Shown in pieces: positions 1 through 5,235 of a DNA stretch of 5,379 nt. Source of the DNA: JANWHF01 sp036276235 (GTDB lineage: Bacteria > Planctomycetota > Phycisphaerae > Tepidisphaerales > Tepidisphaeraceae). The position numbers and the translations under genes are program-made. Under the pieces are notes generated by a model. The model did not search any database. It had not been told where the DNA came from and saw nothing but the letters and a program-made list of their open reading frames with translations. The stretch covers positions 1-5,379 of the forward strand of contig DATBDZ010000132.1 of the NCBI GenBank assembly GCA_036276235.1, in the 5' to 3' direction. Numbering within the stretch: the stretch's first letter is position 1; every line of letters starts with the position of its first letter.

Positions 1-36
1 TCGTGATATAGCGCGATTCGCAAGTCGAAGCGTTCG

Positions 37-82
37 TCCCCTCACCCCAACCCTCTCCCCTGAGTACAGGGGCGACGGAGAA
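37..82 (+). repeat. C-rich dispersed palindromic repeat, copy 1
   Basis: A C-rich run (CCCCTCACCCCAACCCTC) leads into a hairpin with stem CCCCTG/CAGGGG at 57-62 and 67-72 and loop AGTA, followed by a G-rich tail ending in GGAGAAA. The same layout recurs in reverse orientation at 5292-5337: C-rich arm, short GTAC-containing tip, G-rich arm, GGAGAA. It is therefore a dispersed intergenic element rather than a feature of one gene. There is no T-run, so it is unlikely to be an intrinsic terminator. The element ends about a dozen bases before the ankyrin start codon, so it may lie in that gene's transcribed leader. Confidence 0.7.
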
Positions 83-94
83 AGCGCATCGGCC

Positions 95-2491
95 ATGACG
101 CATCGCTTTCCCTATTGTCATGTTGTCTTGTTTTTGACAATCATCGCTGCGCCGCGTTTGCGTGCGCAGCAACCCTACTCCCGCCTCAATGATGATTTCC
201 TGCACGCTGTTGGCCGCGGCGATATTGCCGAGGCCAAGGCGCTCCTCGACCGCGGCGCGGACGTCAACGCCCAAATCGTCAATGGCATCTTCGCGCTCGA
301 GCAGGCGATCGACCTGGCCAACGACGATCTGGTGAAGCTGTTGATCGAGCGCGGGGCGAACGTGAATCTCAGCAATGATTTTGGCGATACGGCGCTCATC
401 GCCGCGGTCAAGCAGGATCGTCAAACGGTGATTCCCCTCCTGCTCGAGCACGGCGCGGATGTTCATGCGTCCGGCGATCGCGCGCTGCTTAAGGCGATCG
501 ACGCTCGGCACGAGAAGGTCTTCGAGATGCTGCTGGCGCACGGCGCGAATGCCCGCGCGGCCGATGCAGAAGGTGCGACGGCAATCATGCTCGCCGCCCG
601 AACTGGATCGATGGCGATGGTCAAGGCGCTCGTCGATCGCGGCGCCGGTGCTGATCCGAATGCTGCCGACAAGCAGGGGAATACGCTGTTCATCTACGCG
701 GTGCGAAGCGGGTCGGCGGAGTTGATCAAATCAATGCTCGATCGCGGTGCGAATCCGCGCGCGGTCAACTCTCAGGGCCGCACTGCGATCATGAATCTTC
801 CGGCTCCGGCGGCCAGCGAATCCGGGGCGCAGATAATCGCGCTCTTGCGGCTGCTCCAGGAAAAAGGCGTCGATATCAACGCGAAAGACAAGCGCGGACA
901 AACAGCCTTGCTCGATGCGGTCAAGCAATACCTCACCGAAGCCGGCGGACAAATGGCGAAGGTGGAGATGGTGAAGGCGTTGCTCAACGGTGGCGCGAAG
1001 GTGGATCAGGCAGATGCCGCCGGCAATACGCCGCTGATTGTCAGCCTGAGCGGATACCCTCCGAACCCGCAGGTCGTGAATCTCCTGCTGGATCGCAAGG
1101 CCGATCCCAATGCGCGCTCGGGCGAGGGGAAGACGGCGTTGATGATCGCCGCGCAGCACTGCGATGAACCGGCTGCGATGGCGCTGATTGCCAAGGGCGC
1201 GGATGTTAACGTACGAGATCGCCAAGGCGCGACGGCGTTGATGGAAGCCGCCGGCGCGGGGCGTCGCAGCGCCGCGCCCTTTCTCAAGCTTCTGCTCGAA
1301 CACGGCGCGGCAATCGATGCACAGGATCAGCAAGGCGCAACTGCGATCTTCCGCGCAATCGAAAGTGGCAGCGTTGAACTCGTTCAACTGCTCATCGACG
1401 CCGGCGCGAAAGTCACCGACCCGAAGCTCTCGCTGGCATCCGCGCGAAACCACGGATTTCTGCTGGCATTGGCCGCTTCGCGCGTCGATGAAGCCAACTC
1501 GCTGCTCGACGCCGGCGCGGATGTGAATTTCGCCAACCGCGAGGGTCGCACTGCGCTGATGATCGTTGCCGAAAACGAGCTTCCGATCGACTTCGCCGGG
1601 CGGCTGATCGACAAGGGCGCGACGATTGATGCGGTTGATGCGAATGGCCAAACGCCGCTGATGTTTGCCGCCGATCGGTATAACGCTGAACTTGTCGAGT
1701 TGCTCTTAAAGCGCGGCGCGAAGATTGACGCCGTCGATAAACAGGGCGCCAATGTGCTGATCCACGCCTGCCGCTCGCGGCGTGATTATCAGGAGGAGCA
1801 AAAGCCACTGATCGGCCTGCTGCTGGAACGCGGCGCGGATCCAAAGTCGAAGGATGCAAAGGGTGTGACGGCGTTGATGCTTACTGCTGGCCATGGCAAC
1901 CCGGCGATCGTCGCGCTTTTGGAAAAGGGCGCGCCCGTCGATGCACGCGACGGCGACGGGAATACCGCGCTACTCTATGCCTCCCGGCATTTCATCACAT
2001 CGGGCTGCCGCAAGGCGGGCGTTGCGCTCCTCAACAAAGGTGCGGATATCAATGTTGCCAACGATGCCGGGCAGACGGTTCTGATGCGTGCCGCCACGCA
2101 GTTTGAGCCGGAGATGATCTCGTATTTGCTGGAGCGGCACGCGAACGTCAATGCTCGCGCCAATGATGGCCGCACCGCACTGATAGCGGTCATCGATTCG
2201 CCGACGGATTATTCGGATGTAGAGCCGGAAGCCGGGCGCGTTTTTTCTTTGCCGATTGTTAAAGTATTGATCGACGCGGGGGCGGATGTGAATGCGGCGG
2301 ATGCTTTGGGTAGTACACCACTTCACCTGGCCGCGCGGCGCGGGCACATCAAGGCGGTTGAGTTGCTTCTGGAACACAAGGCGGATGTGAACGCGAAGGA
2401 TAAGCAGGGCCGCACGCCGCTTACGGAGGCGATTGAGCACAAGAACACCGCAGTTTCAGAGACACTACAGAAAGCAGGGGCGAAGAATTGA
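95..2491 (+). CDS. Secreted ankyrin-repeat protein (about 22 repeats)
   Basis: This 798-residue protein is a signal peptide plus one continuous ankyrin solenoid. Residues 1-24 look like a Sec signal: a short basic start, a hydrophobic core (VVLFLTIIAA) and a probable cleavage after LRA before QQPYS. The mature protein is therefore probably periplasmic or exported. From residue 32 to the end I count about 22 repeats of roughly 33 residues with the usual pattern D-x-x-G-x-T-A/P-L, two helices, then LL-x-x-GAD(V/I)NA. The repeat at 736-768 (DALGSTPLHLAARRG...) is the most canonical. Repeats near residues 227-308, 568-606 and 692-735 have longer loops, and the one around 440-475 is degenerate. 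No catalytic domain is visible, so the likely role is protein binding; the partner is unknown. The start is set by the signal peptide, but no strong Shine-Dalgarno is present (GGAG at 77-80 is 14 bases away). It converges on the DUF3467 gene with an 18-base gap. The ankyrin identity is certain; the biological role is not known. Confidence 0.95.
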   Translation: MTHRFPYCHVVLFLTIIAAPRLRAQQPYSRLNDDFLHAVGRGDIAEAKALLDRGADVNAQIVNGIFALEQAIDLANDDLVKLLIERGANVNLSNDFGDTALIAAVKQDRQTVIPLLLEHGADVHASGDRALLKAIDARHEKVFEMLLAHGANARAADAEGATAIMLAARTGSMAMVKALVDRGAGADPNAADKQGNTLFIYAVRSGSAELIKSMLDRGANPRAVNSQGRTAIMNLPAPAASESGAQIIALLRLLQEKGVDINAKDKRGQTALLDAVKQYLTEAGGQMAKVEMVKALLNGGAKVDQADAAGNTPLIVSLSGYPPNPQVVNLLLDRKADPNARSGEGKTALMIAAQHCDEPAAMALIAKGADVNVRDRQGATALMEAAGAGRRSAAPFLKLLLEHGAAIDAQDQQGATAIFRAIESGSVELVQLLIDAGAKVTDPKLSLASARNHGFLLALAASRVDEANSLLDAGADVNFANREGRTALMIVAENELPIDFAGRLIDKGATIDAVDANGQTPLMFAADRYNAELVELLLKRGAKIDAVDKQGANVLIHACRSRRDYQEEQKPLIGLLLERGADPKSKDAKGVTALMLTAGHGNPAIVALLEKGAPVDARDGDGNTALLYASRHFITSGCRKAGVALLNKGADINVANDAGQTVLMRAATQFEPEMISYLLERHANVNARANDGRTALIAVIDSPTDYSDVEPEAGRVFSLPIVKVLIDAGADVNAADALGSTPLHLAARRGHIKAVELLLEHKADVNAKDKQGRTPLTEAIEHKNTAVSETLQKAGAKN

Positions 2492-2509
2492 GCCTGCTCG
2501 ATTACCAAC

Positions 2510-3163
2510 CTACCCCGGCTGCGGTTCCTGCGGCTCTTGAGGCGGCTGTGGAGGTTGTTGCTGCTGCTGCGGGGGCTGCTGGTGATAGCGGGCCTGATGC
2601 TGCTGCAATGCCGCCCCGAGCGTTTCCAGCACGCGCGGAAATTGCTGCGCGGAGAGATAGATGCGATTGGAGACGGAAGCCGTCGGATAAAAACCAGTAA
2701 TGAAATCGATCGAAAATTCGCTGGGGCTGCTGGAGATCATGAACGTGTTGGCGTACGAGCCGCTGTACATCTCTTCCGGCAGCTTGAACTGCTCGTAAAT
2801 TTCCTGAATCGTCGGCGGTCGCTGCGGCGGCGGCTTGGGGAGCGGCGCCGGCGGGCCAAAAGTCTGCGTATATCGCTGCAGCCCGTCGCGCATCGCGTTC
2901 ACAAAGCTCGACATCGCCAGTGGGGACATGACGATCCGTGCCGTCACCGCGCGCGGATGCGAAAGCGCCTGCAGAAAATCCAGAATGAATTCCGAAGGCG
3001 TATCCTGAATGCATACGCCGGTGCTGAACACACCCCTGGCAACGCGCTCGGGCACCCGTGCGGCCACCGGCGCATGATTAAAGCGCTGGCTGTAGGTCGG
3101 CTGGTCCTGCCCAGGCTGCGGGACCGGGTCACCCTGCGAAAACGGATTGGACTGATCTGCCAT
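2510..3163 (-). CDS. Tandem DUF3467 protein with Pro/Gln-rich tail
   Basis: The product has 217 residues. Two homologous modules are visible at about residues 44-103 and 135-194. Each has the shape G-x-(Y/F)-(S/A)-x-T..., then (T/S)PSEF-x-(I/L)DF, an arginine-containing strand (ARIVMS in the first, NRIYLS in the second), and a closing amphipathic helix ending near Q-x-x-x-x-(Y/F). This is the pattern I associate with DUF3467, which usually occurs as a single copy of about 90-100 residues. The N-terminus (1-40) and the linker (103-118) are rich in Pro and Gln, and residues 195-217 are almost pure P/Q/E, so these parts are probably disordered. There is no signal peptide or membrane segment, which suggests a cytoplasmic protein. 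The molecular function of the family is unknown to me. No clear ribosome binding site precedes the ATG, and a possible promoter sits so close that the mRNA may be leaderless. The gene is divergent from the lipocalin and convergent with the ankyrin gene, so it is probably monocistronic. Confidence 0.88.
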   Translation of the reverse strand: MADQSNPFSQGDPVPQPGQDQPTYSQRFNHAPVAARVPERVARGVFSTGVCIQDTPSEFILDFLQALSHPRAVTARIVMSPLAMSSFVNAMRDGLQRYTQTFGPPAPLPKPPPQRPPTIQEIYEQFKLPEEMYSGSYANTFMISSSPSEFSIDFITGFYPTASVSNRIYLSAQQFPRVLETLGAALQQHQARYHQQPPQQQQQPPQPPQEPQEPQPG

Positions 3164-3172
3164 ACGTATCGC

Positions 3173-3200
3173 ATCGTAACGAATCGAGCGGGGAGGGCAA
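3173..3200 (-). promoter_or_regulatory. Possible promoter of the DUF3467 gene
   Basis: On the minus strand TTGCCC (3200-3195) and TACGAT (3178-3173) are separated by 16 bases. Each matches 4 of 6 bases of the sigma-70 consensus. Initiation would fall near 3166-3167, only a few bases before the ATG at 3163. This would fit the absence of a Shine-Dalgarno sequence. The match is modest and could be chance. Confidence 0.3.
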
Positions 3201-3210
3201 TGTTGGTGGA

Positions 3211-3233
3211 GGGTTCAGGGTTCAGGGTTCAGG
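3211..3233 (+). repeat. Heptad tandem repeat (GGGTTCA)x3
   Basis: Three exact consecutive copies of GGGTTCA are followed by GG. The block is the reverse complement in kind of the CTGAACC heptads at 3309-3336, so the two can pair as arms of a hairpin with about 75 bases between them. It resembles in style the short tandemly repeated heptanucleotides described in cyanobacteria; that comparison is by form only. Confidence 0.85.
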
Positions 3234-3270
3234 AAATGCAATGCGGTGGCGCGTGATCGCCAGTCTGCGA

Positions 3271-3298
3271 TTCAGTACTCAGCAATCAGCATTCAGCA
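3271..3298 (+). repeat. Heptad tandem repeat (NTCAGCA)x4
   Basis: Four consecutive 7-base units read TTCAGTA, CTCAGCA, ATCAGCA and TTCAGCA, with a shared core TCAGYA. The period is the same seven bases as in the flanking GGGTTCA and CTGAACC blocks, and all share the TCAG (or CTGA) core. The three blocks therefore look like parts of one composite element. Confidence 0.8.
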
Positions 3299-3308
3299 TT
3301 CTCCTCCA

Positions 3309-3336
3309 CTGAACCCTGAGCCCCGAACCCTGAACC
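3309..3336 (+). repeat. Heptad tandem repeat (CTGAACC)x4
   Basis: Four consecutive units read CTGAACC, CTGAGCC, CCGAACC and CTGAACC. The first and last are identical and the middle two differ by one base each. They are complementary to the GGTTCAG heptads at 3212-3232. About 21 bases of either arm could pair, with the mismatches in the two middle units. Confidence 0.85.
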
Positions 3337-3387
3337 CTCCCAACTGATTTCCTGCGACTTTTCCTCCCTCCACGCGTTTTTCAATTG

Positions 3388-3417
3388 TTCGCAAAGTCTT
3401 TCGTTTCTTGGTATGAC
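3388..3417 (+). promoter_or_regulatory. Weak candidate promoter of the lipocalin gene
   Basis: TTCGCA (3388-3393) and TATGAC (3412-3417) are 18 bases apart, each matching 4 of 6 sigma-70 consensus bases. Initiation would be near 3424, giving a leader of about 30 bases that includes the ribosome binding site. It is the best placed candidate I see, but it is weak. Confidence 0.25.
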
Positions 3418-3441
3418 TTTCGGCACACATTCGGCATTCAA

Positions 3442-3448
3442 GAAGGAG
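3442..3448 (+). promoter_or_regulatory. Ribosome binding site that fixes the lipocalin start
   Basis: GAAGGAG lies six bases before the ATG at 3455, an ideal Shine-Dalgarno spacing. It rules out the upstream in-frame ATG at 3413, which would place this motif inside the coding sequence and add 14 residues ahead of the signal peptide. The ATG at 3461 is a less well spaced alternative. Confidence 0.75.
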
Positions 3449-3454
3449 CCCGCA

Positions 3455-3991
3455 ATGGCAATGGCAGGACGAGTCGGGGTTTGGTGCGTCTTAATATTGG
3501 TCGGTTTGCTTACCGGGTGCGCGGCTGTTCCCGCGCCGGCAACGGTCGATCACGTCGATCTCGATAAATACTCGGGCAAGTGGTACGAAATCGCCCGCAT
3601 TCCACATCTCTACGAATACAACGGAGTCGCGTCAACTCAGTGGTATCTGCCGGACAAAGACGGGCGCATGCTGGTGATCCATCGCTGCCATCAGGACACC
3701 ACCTTCGGCTTCATGCGCGAGGACGTTGGCTTCGGCACGGTTGTCGATAAGAAGAGCAACGCCAAGATGAGCGTGGATATGGGCCTGGCCGGCGGAGATT
3801 TCTGGGTGCTTGATCTGGACAAAGACTATCAATACGCGATGGTCGGCACACCCGATCGGCGATCGCTCTGGATTTATAGCCGCCGGCCCACGTTGCCGCC
3901 GGAGGTTGATGAGAGGCTTTTCCATCTCGCCGATGATTTGGGGTATGACACCAGCAAGATTCGCCGGACGCCGCAACCGATGGGGTTCTAA
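3455..3991 (+). CDS. blc: Bacterial lipocalin, outer-membrane lipoprotein (Blc-like)
   Basis: The product has 178 residues, the usual size for Blc. Residues 1-21 form a lipoprotein signal peptide with lipobox LTG and lipidated Cys22. The residue after it is Ala rather than Asp, which by E. coli rules favours the outer membrane. The lipocalin first motif G-x-W is at 41-43 within YSGKWYEIARIP. The second signature is the block YQYAMVGTPDRRSLWIYSR at about 125-143, close to the E. coli Blc pattern (YxxALV...PDRxYLWILSRTP). The end (LADDLGYDTSKI) also matches the Blc C-terminal helix. The fold is an eight-stranded barrel that binds lipids. In E. coli, Blc binds lysophospholipids and is linked to envelope stress; this role is known for the family, not shown here. 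The gene is transcribed away from the DUF3467 gene and is followed by its own terminator, so it is probably a single-gene unit. Confidence 0.93.
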   Translation: MAMAGRVGVWCVLILVGLLTGCAAVPAPATVDHVDLDKYSGKWYEIARIPHLYEYNGVASTQWYLPDKDGRMLVIHRCHQDTTFGFMREDVGFGTVVDKKSNAKMSVDMGLAGGDFWVLDLDKDYQYAMVGTPDRRSLWIYSRRPTLPPEVDERLFHLADDLGYDTSKIRRTPQPMGF

Positions 3992-4021
3992 GACTCTGTT
4001 TCAGCAATCAGAAGCAAAACA

Positions 4022-4053
4022 AGAGAGGGCAAACCATTCGGTTTGCCCTCTTT
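4022..4053 (+). terminator. Strong stem-loop terminator of the lipocalin gene
   Basis: A 12-bp perfect stem, AGAGGGCAAACC with GGTTTGCCCTCT (4024-4035 and 4040-4051), has a four-base loop ATTC. A wobble and an A-T pair extend the base of the stem. The downstream tract TTTCAGTTTG is moderately T-rich. On the opposite strand the stem is followed by CTTGTTTTG, so the structure could also stop transcription coming from rplT. It starts 30 bases after the lipocalin stop codon. Confidence 0.85.
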
Positions 4054-4388
4054 CAGTTTGTGCCGAATAGAAGTTCACGGCTACACGAAACGCCATCCAT
4101 GCTGAGTCGTCATGTGCCTTGGGCACACCCGCGGAGCATGAAAATCCCCACGGGCACGCTGTCGCGAGCCCATGCCACCCGATTTTGCGCTAGTACTAAT
4201 ATTGGGTGGCATGGGCTTGCGTTAGCATGCCCGTGGCGTTCGCACGCGACCGCCGACATTTTCAGAGCAGGTACTCGCAAGCGTCTGGCCCATTCCCGCA
4301 ATCCAGCCAGATGCTTCGGAGTACCTCAGCATGACGGTTTCTTGCGGTTGTATATCAGAATCAGACCGGTCCTAAGCCGCCGTGGACA
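4054..4388. other. Gene-free, repeat-bearing intergenic region
   Basis: These 335 bases lie between the convergent lipocalin and rplT genes. I see no credible gene. The main content is a long inverted repeat at 4148-4236 and a small hairpin TGTGCC-TTG-GGCACA at 4113-4127. A 9-base inverted pair, CATGCTGAG at 4098-4106 and CTCAGCATG at 4325-4333, brackets both. No convincing terminator for rplT lies close behind its stop; the nearest strong stem is the one at 4022-4053. Confidence 0.7.
4148..4236. repeat. Long imperfect inverted repeat (33-base arms)
   Basis: Arm 4148-4180 runs from CCACGGGCACGC to CCCATGCCACCC. Arm 4204-4236 is its reverse complement apart from four positions. Two of these become G-U pairs in plus-strand RNA, leaving two mismatches. 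The 23-base loop (4181-4203) is AT-rich and contains the small palindromes TAGTACTA and AATATT. The arms are rich in GCATGGGC/GCCCATGC, a motif I associate with dispersed repeats of planctomycete-type genomes (from memory, not searched). It codes for nothing and lacks a T-run, so it looks like a REP- or MITE-like element rather than a terminator. Confidence 0.85.
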
Positions 4389-4772
4389 TCACGCCGCGAC
4401 CGGCTTGGCGCTGGGGCTCTGGATGTGCGGCCTGGCCAACTCAACAATGGCGTCGAAAGTCGCCGGGTCGCTGATCGCCAGCTCGCTGAGCATCTTGCGA
4501 TTGAGTTCGATGCCGGCGCTGATCAACGCCGGGATGAAACGGTTATAGGCAAGACCCCGTTGCCGCAGGGCGGCGGCGAGGCGCGTGATCCAAAGCTGGC
4601 GGAAATGCCGCTTCTTCTGTCGGCGGTCGCGCGTGGCATAAGCGCCGGCTTTGCGGGTGAATTCCAGGGCCTGGCGATATTGCGTGCCCGGCCCGCCGCG
4701 GAATCCGCTGGCGCGTTTCAATACTCGTTTACGTTTTCGTGCGTGGGTGGGACCACCCGTTACGCGTGGCAT
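4389..4772 (-). CDS. rplT: 50S ribosomal protein L20
   Basis: The product has 127 residues. L20 binds 23S rRNA early and is essential for assembly of the large ribosomal subunit. The family signature is plain: the basic N-terminal arm MPRVTGGPTHARKRKRVLKR, the block DRRQKKRHFRQLWITR at 49-64, and SAGIELNRKMLSELAI at 85-100. Bacterial L20 is usually about 115-120 residues, so the last eight or so residues (SPSAKPVAA) are a short tail. The ATG is preceded by AAAGGA at a spacing of seven to eight bases. The gene follows rpmI in the same direction across a 128-base spacer that contains hairpins. L20 commonly represses its own operon by binding the mRNA. No pheS follows it here. Confidence 0.97.
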   Translation of the reverse strand: MPRVTGGPTHARKRKRVLKRASGFRGGPGTQYRQALEFTRKAGAYATRDRRQKKRHFRQLWITRLAAALRQRGLAYNRFIPALISAGIELNRKMLSELAISDPATFDAIVELARPHIQSPSAKPVAA

Positions 4773-4832
4773 GATCGGATCCTTTCATCAGAGCCAGAGG
4801 CACTCGCAAATAGCGGGCTTGGCTGATCGCAT

Positions 4833-4846
4833 TCGCACAAGTGCGA
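4833..4846 (-). promoter_or_regulatory. Small hairpin in the rpmI-rplT spacer
   Basis: TCGCA and TGCGA at 4833-4837 and 4842-4846 form a five-base-pair stem with loop CAAG. It lies between the larger spacer hairpin and the rplT start. Alone it is weak. It is listed because, with the structure at 4864-4888, it makes the 128-base spacer a structured RNA candidate. Confidence 0.35.
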
Positions 4847-4863
4847 GAGCGATACTTGTTTGG

Positions 4864-4888
4864 GCGTGGTCACCTCTGGTGACCATGC
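4864..4888 (-). promoter_or_regulatory. Hairpin just downstream of rpmI, possible L20 control element
   Basis: A core of eight perfect pairs (TGGTCACC with GGTGACCA, loop TCT on the plus strand) extends to 11 pairs through GC, a CG pair and one mismatch-prone position (wobble on the plus strand, A-C in the minus-strand mRNA). It begins 12 bases after the rpmI stop codon. There is no T-run after it in the minus direction, so it is not an intrinsic terminator. L20 autoregulates rpmI-rplT mRNA in E. coli and B. subtilis by binding structures resembling its 23S rRNA site. Whether this hairpin is such a site is inference. Confidence 0.45.
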
Positions 4889-4900
4889 AACAATAACGAT

Positions 4901-5188
4901 CTACTTCGCGACCTCAGCGGTCGCCGTCGCAGCTTTGGCATTTTTCGCGGCCAGAGCGCGGTCATGGGCGATCTTGTTGGGCTTCAGCTTGGAGACGCCC
5001 ATAAACAGCCGCATGTTGCGGGCGTGCCCTTCGTGCAGCACGGCGGCATGCCGCAGCTTGCGGCGGCGCTTGGCCGGCCGCGCGCTCATCAGGTGCGACG
5101 TGAAGCTGTGATGGTGCTTGACCTTCCCGGTCTTGGTCACCTTGAAGCGCTTGGCCACCGACTTGTTTGGCTTGTACTTGTAGCCCAT
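4901..5188 (-). CDS. rpmI: 50S ribosomal protein L35
   Basis: The product has 95 residues. L35 is a small, very basic protein of the large ribosomal subunit. The family core is visible: KSVAKRFKVTKTGKVKHHH at 9-27 and SARPAKRRRKLRHAAVL at 35-51, matching the usual K-x-x-AKRFK...G..K..H and K..KR.LR patterns. Most bacterial L35 proteins stop near residue 65. Here an Ala/Lys-rich tail adds about 30 residues (from about 66 onward). The ATG is preceded by GAGGA four bases upstream on the minus strand. It is the first gene of the rpmI-rplT pair, with a promoter and a leader hairpin directly upstream. No infC is seen before it within the 190 bases left in the window. Confidence 0.94.
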   Translation of the reverse strand: MGYKYKPNKSVAKRFKVTKTGKVKHHHSFTSHLMSARPAKRRRKLRHAAVLHEGHARNMRLFMGVSKLKPNKIAHDRALAAKNAKAATATAEVAK

Positions 5189-5200
5189 TGAATCCTCAGG

Positions 5201-5232
5201 AAAAAAACGCCCCCTCCGATTCAGAGGGGGCG
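5201..5232 (-). terminator. GC-rich hairpin with T-run in front of rpmI (terminator or attenuator)
   Basis: On the minus strand CGCCCCCTC and GAGGGGGCG (5232-5224 and 5216-5208) form nine perfect pairs with loop TGAATCG, followed at once by seven T (5207-5201). This has every mark of an intrinsic terminator pointing toward rpmI. The T-run ends only 12 bases before the rpmI ATG, leaving no room for a promoter after it. It is therefore either an attenuator in the rpmI-rplT leader, or the end of an upstream transcript overlapping the rpmI promoter. On the plus strand no T-run follows the stem. Confidence 0.8.
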
Positions 5233-5235
5233 GGG

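Larger units (their letters stand above)
3164..3454. other. Divergent intergenic region with heptad repeats
   Basis: This 291-base gap separates the divergently transcribed DUF3467 and lipocalin genes, so it should hold both promoters. I see no credible gene in it. Its main content is three blocks of 7-base tandem repeats at 3211-3233, 3271-3298 and 3309-3336, annotated separately. Positions 3340-3440 are pyrimidine-rich and contain a weak candidate lipocalin promoter. Confidence 0.7.

Noticed and set aside
731..1651. A 306-codon open frame on the minus strand inside the ankyrin gene
   Set aside because: It lies wholly opposite the ankyrin repeats, its product shows no domain, and the biased repeating codons of ankyrin DNA readily keep antisense frames open.
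2488..3256. Plus-strand open frames opposite the DUF3467 gene, the longest 239 codons
   Set aside because: Their products are Arg/Leu-rich with no recognisable domain, while the minus-strand frame has a clear family signature. The CAG/CCG-rich tail of that gene explains the open frames.
3211..3336. Heptad blocks as a CRISPR array
   Set aside because: The repeats are 7 bases and contiguous with no unique spacers, unlike CRISPR repeats of about 24-40 bases separated by spacers.
3413..3454. Upstream in-frame ATG at 3413 as the lipocalin start
   Set aside because: It would put the strong GAAGGAG ribosome binding site inside the gene and place 14 non-signal-like residues before the lipoprotein signal peptide.
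3279..4011. An 11-base direct repeat TCAGCAATCAG at 3279-3289 and 4001-4011 on either side of the lipocalin gene, suggestive of an insertion target duplication
   Set aside because: A few 11-base matches are expected by chance in a 5.4-kb window, and the first copy is explained by the local heptad repeats.
4364..4371. Palindrome GACCGGTC just downstream of rplT as a terminator or operator
   Set aside because: An 8-base self-complementary site has no usable loop and no T-run, and palindromes of this length occur often by chance.
4060..4548. A 162-codon plus-strand frame across the gene-free region and into rplT
   Set aside because: It translates the inverted repeat and the antisense of rplT, has no ribosome binding site and no domain-like features.
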